From NCBI GenBank assembly GCA_934140005.1, contig CAKPBB010000001.1, forward strand, positions 161,090 to 225,089: DNA of 64,000 nt. The letters are read 5' to 3'. The notes below the pieces were generated by a model, which saw nothing but the letters and a program-made list of their open reading frames with translations, ran no database searches and was not told the origin of the DNA. The position numbers and the translations under genes were made by a program. This document shows, piece after piece, positions 14,279 to 21,734 of the stretch; within the stretch, counting starts at the first letter, position 1, and every line of letters starts with the position of its first letter. This stretch comes from an uncultured Clostridia bacterium (lineage in GTDB: Bacteria; Bacillota; Clostridia; TANB77; CAG-508).

Positions 14279-14905
14279 CTATTTAATACATAAGTTTATA
14301 GCACTTTTTGGAAGAAAACAAATTGAATTTTCTTTTAATTTGGCTAAAAAAGTTTGTGAATTGCTAATAAATTTTGCAAACTCAGTTATAGTCGAATAAA
14401 AAAATTCTTTTTCTTTATCTGTTAATTTATTTGTTGAAATGGCTAAAAAATATTGTGAATCATATTTGAATAATGAATTTTTATTTTCAATAGCACTTAA
14501 TATAGAGGTACTAGTATCTTCTACTGCAATAAATTGACAAAAGTTTATAAAATCATCAAAACTTTTAAAACTATAAATTGATAGATTGCTTGAAGATGAG
14601 TTTGTTTTTCTTTTTATATGTACAACATTAGAATTAGATTTCTTTTTTACTTTCGTAATTTTTCCTAACCTAGCAACAGTTAAAATAAAAATTCCATTTG
14701 ACAATGCTAAAGTATTGATTTCAAGTTTGTATTCATCAGTTTGAAAATTTAAGTTTTCTTCGGCTTGTTCTAGTATTTTAAAGAACAATTCTTGATTTTG
14801 GATTGCATTAGACATAAAAGAATGAAAGTCAATATTATTGTCTTTTAAATCAGTATAATCAAAAGTTACTTTAATTTTATCATCATTTATTTTTTCTATT
14901 TTCAA
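14279..14905 (-). CDS. mecA: MecA-type adaptor for ClpC
   Basis: 208 residues from TTG 14905: the Shine-Dalgarno GGGGGTG lies 5 bases before it, and upstream codons in frame encode nothing family-like. The N-terminal domain begins LKIEKINDDKIKVTFDYTDL and continues with the family signatures HSFMSNAIQNQELFFKILEQ. The C-terminal ClpC-binding domain covers about 125-205 (IYSFKSFDDFINFCQFI..., FLAISTNKLTDKEKEFF). MecA delivers substrates to the ClpCP protease and helps assemble the ClpC hexamer; in Clostridia it may affect competence-like and sporulation regulators. It is monocistronic, convergent with the M23 gene and divergent from the mre cluster. Confidence 0.88.
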   Translation of the reverse strand: MKIEKINDDKIKVTFDYTDLKDNNIDFHSFMSNAIQNQELFFKILEQAEENLNFQTDEYKLEINTLALSNGIFILTVARLGKITKVKKKSNSNVVHIKRKTNSSSSNLSIYSFKSFDDFINFCQFIAVEDTSTSILSAIENKNSLFKYDSQYFLAISTNKLTDKEKEFFYSTITEFAKFISNSQTFLAKLKENSICFLPKSAINLCIK

Positions 14906-15075
14906 AGGTGCACCCCCATAAAAGTATTGATATAATTTATTATACAACTTTATAAAATAAAGTAAATGTAAATAAATGGATAGTCTATATAATATATGCA
15001 ATAGAACTGAAAATATTTACTTAAAACTGAAAATAACTAGCAGATAAAAAACTTTATAAAACTTTGTATATTGAC

Positions 15076-15104
15076 TTGAAAAAAAGGAGTTATCAAGATA
15101 TAAT
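15076..15104 (+). promoter_or_regulatory. SigA-type promoter of the mre cluster
   Basis: TTGAAA, 17 bases, TATAAT, 46 bases before the start of the DUF4321 gene. It is the only good promoter seen before mreB, so it may drive the whole cluster to minC. Confidence 0.72.
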
Positions 15105-15150
15105 AATTAAGTAAAAAATCAAAGTTCCGTAGGAAAAAATGGAGGAAAAT

Positions 15151-15408
15151 ATGGCAACAAAAGACAAAAATATTTGGATATTATTAATTTTTATTTTATC
15201 AGGAATAGTAATAGGAGGATTACTTGGTGAATTAGCCTCTAGAATAGATGTTTTATGGTGGCTAAATTATGGTCAAGAATTTGGTATGAAAGAACCATTT
15301 ACACTTGATTTAAGTATAATGAAAATAAGCTTTAGCCTTATGTTCAAAATAACAGTTGCAAGTATTATTGGAATAGCAATTTCAATATTTGTATATAGAA
15401 AAGTATAG
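15151..15408 (+). CDS. DUF4321 membrane protein
   Basis: 85 residues from ATG 15151 (GGAGG 5 bases upstream; the ATG at 15139 is part of the RBS region). Two membrane helices: WILLIFILSGIVIGGLLGEL (residues 8-28) and the C-terminal FKITVASIIGIAISIFVYR. Between them, after an Asp-rich segment, lies PFTLDLSIMKISFSLMF, the typical DUF4321 middle. The family is regularly found just ahead of mreB in Clostridia, as here, so a link to cell-wall elongation is likely though its function is not known. It is 47 bases upstream of mreB. Confidence 0.82.
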   Translation: MATKDKNIWILLIFILSGIVIGGLLGELASRIDVLWWLNYGQEFGMKEPFTLDLSIMKISFSLMFKITVASIIGIAISIFVYRKV

Positions 15409-15455
15409 GGTTTTTAAACAATAGGCAATTAAGTAAAAACAATAGGAGATAATAA

Positions 15456-16472
15456 ATGAATTTTTTTGATAGTTTGGATAATAGAGAAATAGGAATAGAT
15501 TTAGGAACAGCAAATATTTTAGTAGCTTTAAAGAAAAAAGGAATTGTTTATCGTGAACCATCAGTTGTTGCTTTAGATAAAGAAACAAAAGAAGTCTTAG
15601 CCTTTGGCAATCAAGCAAAGTTAATGTTAGGAAGAACACCAGAAAAAATTGAAGCAATAAAACCTATGAAAGATGGTGTAATTGCAGATTTTACAGCTAC
15701 AAAATTAATGCTTAAATCTATTGTAACAAAGGTTTGTAAAAAATATAAAATAATTAAACCAAGAGTTGTTATAGGAGTTCCATCAGGCATAACAGAAGTT
15801 GAAAAGAGAGCTGTTGAAGAAGCGGTATTATCAAGTGGAGCAGGAAATGTATTTTTAGTTGATGAGCCAATGGCTGCTGCAATTGGTTGTGGATTAAATA
15901 CATCAGAACCAACTGGAAATCTAATTGTTGATATAGGTGGTGGAACTACAGAAGTCGCAGTAATTTCACTGGGAGGTATTGTTGCTAGTGAATCTTTGAA
16001 AATTGCTGGTGATGAATTAACTGATGATATCATGAATTATGCTAAGAAAAATTTGAATATTATTATTGGAGAAGTTACAGCAGAAAATGTAAAAAAACAA
16101 CTTGCATGTGCAAAACCACTTGTTACTGAAGAAAGTATGGAAATACGAGGAAGAGATGTAATTTCTGGTTTACCAATATCAAAAGAGATTACATCAACAG
16201 ATGTAGGGCTTGCAATACATGATTCTTTGCTAAAAATAATTGAAGCAATAAAAAATTGTTTAGAACAGACTCCACCAGAGTTATTATCAGATATTGCTAT
16301 AAAGGGAATAATGGTTGCAGGTGGAGGTGCACTAATAAAAAATTTGGATAAACTAATTTCAGAAAAAACTGAAACTCCTGTATTTATCGCAACAGAACCA
16401 TTGGAGTGTGTTGTGAAGGGTACACAAAAGATTGTTGAAGATTTAACGCATTTAAAAAGAGTATTAGGATAA
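15456..16472 (+). CDS. mreB: Rod-shape actin homologue MreB
   Basis: 338 residues, normal MreB length; ATG 15456 behind ATAGGAGATAATAA. ATP-binding actin-fold motifs: GIDLGTANILV (phosphate 1), IGVPSGITEVEKRAVEEA, VDEPMAAAIGCGL, VDIGGGTTEVAVI (phosphate 2) and IMVAGGGALIKNL (adenosine). It polymerises on the inner face of the membrane and places the elongation machinery. It is followed by mreC, mreD and mrdA, the usual order, so the complete elongasome core is encoded here. Confidence 0.97.
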   Translation: MNFFDSLDNREIGIDLGTANILVALKKKGIVYREPSVVALDKETKEVLAFGNQAKLMLGRTPEKIEAIKPMKDGVIADFTATKLMLKSIVTKVCKKYKIIKPRVVIGVPSGITEVEKRAVEEAVLSSGAGNVFLVDEPMAAAIGCGLNTSEPTGNLIVDIGGGTTEVAVISLGGIVASESLKIAGDELTDDIMNYAKKNLNIIIGEVTAENVKKQLACAKPLVTEESMEIRGRDVISGLPISKEITSTDVGLAIHDSLLKIIEAIKNCLEQTPPELLSDIAIKGIMVAGGGALIKNLDKLISEKTETPVFIATEPLECVVKGTQKIVEDLTHLKRVLG

Positions 16473-16515
16473 TTTTATGAAAGGAAGTATAAAGTATTTT
16501 ATACAAAATTTTTAG

Positions 16516-17334
16516 ATGAATAGAAATAAGCAAACAGAATTTTTAGGTGGAATTATAACTCTTATAATTTTAATACTATTAATATTTCTTTCAAATGTAA
16601 ATATAGATAAGCTTTCTTATATAGAAAGTGCTGTTAGTAGTATAATAACACCAATTCAAAGAGTTTTTACAGATTTGAAAAATAAAGTTACAGGAAATGA
16701 AAAGTATTTTGCAGATATGGATACTTTAAAAGCTGAAAATGAAGAGTTAAGAAAAACTAATAGTGAATTAGAAACAAAACTAAGAGAATTAGAAGTAATA
16801 AAAGCAGATAATACAACTTTACAAGAATATATGAACTTAACTCAAAAATATGCTGAATATCAAACAATTCCTGCATATGTAATTAATAAAGATGTAAGTA
16901 ATTATAGTAGTAATTTAGTTATCAATGCTGGAACAAATGACGGAGTTGAAGTTAATATGACAGTTATAGCAGATAAAGGATTAGTTGGTCATGTAATTTC
17001 AGTGACAGAGAAAACAGCAAAAGTCCAAGTAATAATAGATGCAGCAAGTACAGTTAGTGCTAAAATAACAACAACAGAAGAAAGTATCATTTGTAAAGGT
17101 ACTCTAGAAGGAAAACAAATCTTAAGGGTTAGTTATATACCGACTGGTGCTGAATTGATACAAGGTGATAATGTTACAACTTCAGGAATTGGTGAGATTT
17201 ATCCACAAGGTATACATATAGGAACTATAAAAGAAATTATAACAACAAGCAATATAATAGATAGATATGCAATTGTAGAGCCAGCAGTTGATTTTGCAAC
17301 AGTTACAAATGTTTTAGTAGTAAAAAGTAAATAA
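16516..17334 (+). CDS. mreC: Cell-shape protein MreC
   Basis: 272 residues. A membrane helix near residues 10-30 (GGIITLIILILLIFLSNV), a coiled coil (about 70-100, MDTLKAENEELRKTNSELE) and two beta-barrel domains with the family motif VIADKGLVGHVISV and the C-terminal DNVTTSGIGEIYPQGIHIG. It scaffolds MreB, MreD and PBP2 outside the membrane. The start ATG 16516 has no good Shine-Dalgarno; AAAGGAAG lies about 25 bases upstream next to a 12-codon reading frame that stops on top of the start (TAGATG). Coupling from that mini-frame could explain translation. Confidence 0.93.
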   Translation: MNRNKQTEFLGGIITLIILILLIFLSNVNIDKLSYIESAVSSIITPIQRVFTDLKNKVTGNEKYFADMDTLKAENEELRKTNSELETKLRELEVIKADNTTLQEYMNLTQKYAEYQTIPAYVINKDVSNYSSNLVINAGTNDGVEVNMTVIADKGLVGHVISVTEKTAKVQVIIDAASTVSAKITTTEESIICKGTLEGKQILRVSYIPTGAELIQGDNVTTSGIGEIYPQGIHIGTIKEIITTSNIIDRYAIVEPAVDFATVTNVLVVKSK

Positions 17335-17360
17335 GATTTGTAAATTAAGAGAGGATATAT

Positions 17361-17894
17361 ATGAAAAAAATTGGTATTGGCATATTATTTTTTATAACAT
17401 TTTGGGTTATATATTTATTAGAAGCAAATATATTTCCTTTTTTGACAATTGGTGGTGTTTTGCCAAATTTATTTATTATTTTTATATTATTTATAGGCTT
17501 GTTTGCAAATGTGAGCTATGGAATATTTTTTGGAGCAATTTGTGGTATCATCTTAGACTTAATATATGGCAGTTCAATTGGTATTTCAGCAGTTATGTTA
17601 TGTGTTGTTGCATATTTAGGCTCATATTTTGATAAAAATTTTTCAAAAGAAAATAAAATAACAATTATACTGATGGTTGCAGGATCAACAATTATATATG
17701 AATTAGGATATTATTTCTTGAAATCAATAATATTTAATTTTGATATAGAATGGTGGTTTTTTGCTAAAATCTTATTTAAAGAACTTTTATATAATGTTTT
17801 AATCTCAATTCTTTTATATCCATTTATTCAAAAAATGGGATATAGTGTAGATAGAGTATTCAAGAAAAACAATGTATTAACAAGATATTTCTAA
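17361..17894 (+). CDS. mreD: Cell-shape membrane protein MreD
   Basis: 177 residues, ATG 17361, RBS GAGAGGATATAT. Five or six membrane helices throughout; the family motif at the second to third helix is GGVLPNLFIIFILFIGL, then GAICGIILDLIYGSSIGISA, with the conserved Gly-Asp-Tyr pattern of MreD. It connects MreC and PBP2 within the elongation complex. It is 26 bases downstream of mreC and 30 bases upstream of mrdA. Confidence 0.93.
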   Translation: MKKIGIGILFFITFWVIYLLEANIFPFLTIGGVLPNLFIIFILFIGLFANVSYGIFFGAICGIILDLIYGSSIGISAVMLCVVAYLGSYFDKNFSKENKITIILMVAGSTIIYELGYYFLKSIIFNFDIEWWFFAKILFKELLYNVLISILLYPFIQKMGYSVDRVFKKNNVLTRYF

Positions 17895-17924
17895 TTTTAT
17901 AATAACTTACAAAAAAGAAAGAAG

Positions 17925-20054
17925 GTGAAAGAGCTGAGGCAAAAAAGTGAAATTGAAAAGTCAAATTTTAGATACAATGTAATCACTACAATTATATATG
18001 TATTTGGAATAATAATACTAATCCAATTATTTAACTTACAGATAGTACATGGTAGTGAATATAGGGAAACATCAAATACAAGACTTTCTAGAGAAGGAAA
18101 AATAGAAGCTGCGAGAGGAAACATATCAGATAGAACAGGAATTGTATTAGCTTCCACAGATTTTGGATTTTCTGTGGAAATGTATAAGACAAATGTAGAA
18201 AATTCTGTTTTAAATAATTCGATTTTAACAATGACAACAATATTAGATAAGAATGGCGATTCATACATAAATTCATTTCCAATAAGTATAAATCCATTTC
18301 AATATAATTTTAGTTCAGATGAAGATTTAACTGCTTGGAAGAAAAAATATAAAATACCAGACACTGCTTCAGCAGAAGAAGCCTTTTATTTATTTAGAGA
18401 TAAATATAGTATAGAATCAGATATTGTTGAGGATATTGCAAGGATTTTAGCTATAAGATATGCAATTACTACACAAGGATATTCAAATACTAAATCAATT
18501 GAGATTTCAAGTTCGATAAGTAGAGAAAGCGCTGTTGAATTACAAGTTAGAAGTTCAGAACTTACAGGTGTAAGTATTGTTCAACAGCCAACTAGGAAGT
18601 ATAATAGAGGAAATTTAGCTTCTCATATAATAGGATATGTAAGTAGAATAACAGATAATAATAAAAAAGAATTTGAAGAACGCAATGACACACATAAATA
18701 TGATGCAAATGATAAAGTTGGACAGTTAGGAATAGAAAAGGTTTTTGAAGAGTATTTAAGAGGCGAAGATGGAACAAAGCAAATCGATATGTCAGTAGAT
18801 GGAACAATTACTGGTGAATATACATCACAAGAAGCTATTGGTGGAGCAAATATTGTATTAACAATAGATGCAAATTTACAGGCAGTTGCTGAAAATGCTT
18901 TGAAAAATAATATTGAAAAAATAAGAACTAATGGATTTGGAAAAACTTATGATGCAAATGGAGGATGTGTAGTAGTAACAAATGTAAAGACTGGTGAAAT
19001 TCTTGCAATGGCTAGTTATCCAGATTATAATCCAGAATACTTTTATAATGGAATTTCTAATGAGCAATGGCAAGAATATAATAATTCAAAAACAACACCA
19101 ATGAGAAATAGAGCTATTCAGAGTGCTTATGCACCAGGTTCAATTTTTAAGATGATAACGGCAATAGCAGGACTTCAAGAAGGGAAAATTGGAATAAATG
19201 ATTATATAAATGATGTTGGACAGTATTATGTTGAAGGAATGAAAGAACCATATAAGTGTTGGATATTTACGGATTATGGACATGGACATGGTAAAGTAAA
19301 TGTAATTTCAGCTATTCAAAAATCATGTAACTATTATTTCTATGAAGTTGGAAGTAGGCTTGGAATTGATTTATTAAAAAAATATGCTAAATATTTTGGT
19401 TTAGGACAAAAAACAGGGGTTGAACTTCCAAACGAAGTTAGTGGAACAGTTCCAACACAAGAGCTTGTCAAAGAAAAAGAAAAAAGAAATTGGTCTTCTG
19501 CAGATACAGTAATTTCAGCAATTGGACAAGGATATAATGATTATACACCAATACAAATGGCTAAATATATTTCAATGCTTACAAATGGTGGTAAAAAAAT
19601 TGATTTATCAATAGTGAAAAATGTAGTATTATCAAATGGAACACAGGTTGCAAAATCTGAAATTGATGAATTTGTAAAAAATAAGCTAAATATACAAGAT
19701 GATACTTCAGAAGATATAGAAATTAATGAAGAAAATCTATCAGCTGTTTTAGAAGGTATGAGATCCGTTGCTGAGGACGGAGGAACTGCATATTCGGTAT
19801 TTAAAAACTTTGAAATAAGTGTCGGTGGAAAAACAGGATCAGCTGAAGCTGGAAAGAATGTTAATGCTTGGTTTACAGGTTTTGCTCCATTTGAAGATCC
19901 AGAAATTGCAATTGTAGTAATGGTTGAAAATGGTGGACATGGAAATTATACAGCAGAAGTTGTTAGAGATATAATGTTAGAATACTTTGGTATGAATGTT
20001 GCTGAAGTAAAAGAAAATATGAGTGCAAGTACAGAAACAGAAAGCTTTAGATAA
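17925..20054 (+). CDS. mrdA: Penicillin-binding protein 2, elongation transpeptidase
   Basis: 709 residues. GTG 17925 is used as the start; a CTG at 17934 with AAGGTG just upstream is an alternative, so the first residues are uncertain. Membrane anchor at about 20-40 (VITTIIYVFGIIILIQLF), pedestal domain with RGNISDRTG and GVSIVQQPTRKY, then the transpeptidase domain with all motifs: APGSIFKM (S-x-x-K), SCNYYF (S-x-N) and GGKTGSAE (K-T-G). It cross-links peptidoglycan during rod growth. The clustering with mreBCD identifies it as the elongation PBP, not the division or spore PBP. Confidence 0.94.
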   Translation: MKELRQKSEIEKSNFRYNVITTIIYVFGIIILIQLFNLQIVHGSEYRETSNTRLSREGKIEAARGNISDRTGIVLASTDFGFSVEMYKTNVENSVLNNSILTMTTILDKNGDSYINSFPISINPFQYNFSSDEDLTAWKKKYKIPDTASAEEAFYLFRDKYSIESDIVEDIARILAIRYAITTQGYSNTKSIEISSSISRESAVELQVRSSELTGVSIVQQPTRKYNRGNLASHIIGYVSRITDNNKKEFEERNDTHKYDANDKVGQLGIEKVFEEYLRGEDGTKQIDMSVDGTITGEYTSQEAIGGANIVLTIDANLQAVAENALKNNIEKIRTNGFGKTYDANGGCVVVTNVKTGEILAMASYPDYNPEYFYNGISNEQWQEYNNSKTTPMRNRAIQSAYAPGSIFKMITAIAGLQEGKIGINDYINDVGQYYVEGMKEPYKCWIFTDYGHGHGKVNVISAIQKSCNYYFYEVGSRLGIDLLKKYAKYFGLGQKTGVELPNEVSGTVPTQELVKEKEKRNWSSADTVISAIGQGYNDYTPIQMAKYISMLTNGGKKIDLSIVKNVVLSNGTQVAKSEIDEFVKNKLNIQDDTSEDIEINEENLSAVLEGMRSVAEDGGTAYSVFKNFEISVGGKTGSAEAGKNVNAWFTGFAPFEDPEIAIVVMVENGGHGNYTAEVVRDIMLEYFGMNVAEVKENMSASTETESFR

Positions 20055-20071
20055 AAGAAAGGATGTGTAAT

Positions 20072-20677
20072 ATGCTAAACAATATTAAAATTAGTCAAAC
20101 TACAGAAGAAATTATTTTGAATGTAAATGTAATCGCTGAGATTCAGGAAGTAATTGAAGAATTACAAACTAAAATTCCAAAATTAAGAGACTTTTATCAA
20201 TCAGCTAAAATTCCAATCAGAGTTACAGGCAGACTTTTTACAGAAACAGAAATCGATATGGTTAAAAAAGTTATTAATGATGAAATTGATGTAGAAGTAA
20301 AGTTTGATGATGTATCTGATTTGCTAGGATTACATGCAATTAAGAAAACTTTTGAAACCAAAACAGAGATATCAGAGACAAAGTACATCCAAAATTGTAT
20401 ACGTTCAGGACAAAAAGAAGAGTATTCTGGTAGTTTAGTAATATTTGGAGATGTAAATGCAGGTGCTGAAATAATTGCTGGTGGAAATATAGCGGTATTA
20501 GGAACTTTAAGAGGAGTTGCACATGCAGGTGCTAATGGAAATACAATGGCTGTAATATCAGCAAATTCAATAGATGTAACACAAGTTAGAATAGCAAATT
20601 TAGTTAGAGAAATTGAACTAAAAATAGATAAATGTCCAGTTTGCAAAATAAAAGATAATAATATAGTTATTGAATAA
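20072..20677 (+). CDS. minC: Septum-site inhibitor MinC
   Basis: 201 residues from ATG 20072 (AAAGGATGTGTAAT upstream). The N-terminal FtsZ-inhibitory domain is short (about 95 residues). The C-terminal dimerisation beta-helix is clear: SGSLVIFGDVNAGAEIIAGG, then IAVLGTLRGVAHAGANGN and VISANSIDVTQVRIANL. MinC blocks FtsZ rings away from midcell when brought to the membrane by MinD. In most Clostridia minD, often with minE, follows at once; here a convergent small gene abuts the stop with no space. MinD must be elsewhere, or MinC works differently. Confidence 0.92.
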   Translation: MLNNIKISQTTEEIILNVNVIAEIQEVIEELQTKIPKLRDFYQSAKIPIRVTGRLFTETEIDMVKKVINDEIDVEVKFDDVSDLLGLHAIKKTFETKTEISETKYIQNCIRSGQKEEYSGSLVIFGDVNAGAEIIAGGNIAVLGTLRGVAHAGANGNTMAVISANSIDVTQVRIANLVREIELKIDKCPVCKIKDNNIVIE

Positions 20678-20863
20678 TTAAGAAAATACTAATAATACTA
20701 AAATTAAAGGAACTGATATATCACAGTTGTTTTCTTCAAATAATAATATTGCAAGTATAATCAATAAAATATCGTCTAAATATAAAGATGTACCATTAAA
20801 ATACATAATTGGTACATCTTTGCTTATATTACTGAAATTTTCAAGTAGTTGGTTTAGTATCAT
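20678..20863 (-). CDS. Small hydrophobic protein, last of a three-gene unknown operon
   Basis: 61 residues; ATG 20863 lies inside the end of the upstream gene and is served by GGAGGCGAAAAAAATA, so the call is translational coupling. A short N-terminal amphipathic part is followed by a membrane helix (DDILLIILAILLFEE) and a hydrophobic C-terminus (VPLILVLLVFS). Short proteins of this build, a helical acid-flanked hydrophobic stretch, occur in Clostridia beside genes of unknown, possibly sporulation-linked, function. I cannot name a family. It abuts the minC stop convergently. Confidence 0.6.
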   Translation of the reverse strand: MILNQLLENFSNISKDVPIMYFNGTSLYLDDILLIILAILLFEENNCDISVPLILVLLVFS

Positions 20864-21242
20864 TATTTTTTTCGCCTCCAGTTGAATTAAATAATTCTAA
20901 AAGATTAAGTAAATTTGCATATTTAATATATTCATCTAATTTTTCTTGTTTTTCTTTACGTAAAAATGGTTTTAAAGAATTTAGCAGGTTATTTCTAGGT
21001 ATGTTTTTTTGATTCATTTTTCCCATAATATCTTTGATTTTTAAAATTGTTTGAATGTCCAGATTAAAATCACTAGAACTGTTTGCATTAGAGGTGAATG
21101 AATTTTGATTTGCTTGGGTATTCTGATTATTTGAACTATTAGAATTGTCAGATGTTTTATTTATAATCTGGTTTATATCTATATTTTTATCTTTTAGTAT
21201 TTGTGAAAATTGATTCATTACATTTGATAAATCATCATTCAT
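20841..21242 (-). CDS. Unknown protein with Asn/Ser-rich linker
   Basis: 133 residues, ATG 21242, RBS GGAGGTGTAAT. N-terminal helical part (LSNVMNQFSQILKDKNIDIN), a 35-residue Asn/Ser/Gln linker, then a helical domain (DIQTILKIKDIMGKMNQKN, SLKPFLRKEKQEKLDEYIKY, ANLLNLLELF) and a short polar end. The C-terminal helices resemble small Clostridia proteins that pair with a neighbour containing one helix (here 21275-21400), but I cannot name a family. It overlaps the next gene by 23 bases. Confidence 0.62.
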   Translation of the reverse strand: MNDDLSNVMNQFSQILKDKNIDINQIINKTSDNSNSSNNQNTQANQNSFTSNANSSSDFNLDIQTILKIKDIMGKMNQKNIPRNNLLNSLKPFLRKEKQEKLDEYIKYANLLNLLELFNSTGGEKNNDTKPTT

Positions 21243-21274
21243 ATTACACCTCCATGTTAATAATTGATATTATT

Positions 21275-21400
21275 TTACTGCTTTTTACCAATATTACTAT
21301 CATTAAGAATTTGTTGTGCTTTTTTTATATTTTTTTCTAATTCGTCTTTATCCATTTTTGAAATCATTTCTAAAAGCTGGTTAATATCTAAATTATTCAT
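21275..21400 (-). CDS. 41-residue unknown protein, first of the three-gene operon
   Basis: A short gene: ATG 21400, stop 21275, AAAGGA about 10 bases upstream. Translation begins MNNLDINQLLEMISKM and continues as a Lys/Glu-rich helix with KDELEKNIKKAQQI, ending GKKQ. It has the same DINQ-type N-terminus as the next protein (DKNIDINQII), suggesting a shared short motif. The two are 32 bases apart with no terminator between them. The sequence is regular enough (helix pattern, RBS, operon position) to be accepted as real, with no function proposed. Confidence 0.55.
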   Translation of the reverse strand: MNNLDINQLLEMISKMDKDELEKNIKKAQQILNDSNIGKKQ

Positions 21401-21483
21401 ATCATATCAATCCTTTCTTTCCGTTTGTTTTTTGCACATTAAGAGCATCGAAAAATATAATTTTTACTTTTAAAATATTCTAA

Positions 21484-21506
21484 TAATACTATATGCAGTA
21501 GTATTA
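21484..21506. repeat. Inverted repeat upstream of the first surface-protein module
   Basis: TAATACTA / TAGTATTA, 8 perfect pairs, loop TATGCAG. It lies between the divergent unknown operon and the giant gene, so it could be an operator or a weak terminator. The rest of 21401-21734 has no coding content. Confidence 0.4.
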
Positions 21507-21554
21507 AAAAGTTGAATAAAATAAAAAAGTAATAAAAATTTAATATTGAAAAAG

Positions 21555-21581
21555 TGCAAGTTTACATATTGTTGTTCCGTA
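21555..21581 (+). promoter_or_regulatory. Possible ECF-type promoter motif before surface gene 1
   Basis: TGCAA, 15 bases, TTCCGTA. The same two boxes at the same spacing recur at 55537-55563 before the LRR/dockerin gene. CGTA as a -10 with an AA-rich -35 is the pattern of many ECF sigma factors. A role is suggested by recurrence only. Confidence 0.35.
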
Positions 21582-21734
21582 GCACATTAAAGAAAAAATG
21601 CTTGTAATAATTGAAAAATGGCAAATTTTACATATGTACAAAGTGAAAAAATTGTTTTAGTATTATATATATTAATAAAAAGGTAATAGTATGCCAAGTT
21701 GGAAACAAAAGAAAATAAGGAAAGGGATTTGTGT

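Noticed and set aside
15121..15131. TTCCGTA before the DUF4321 gene as a third copy of the surface motif
   Set aside because: The TGCAA box is absent at the required distance and a good SigA promoter is present at 15076-15104.
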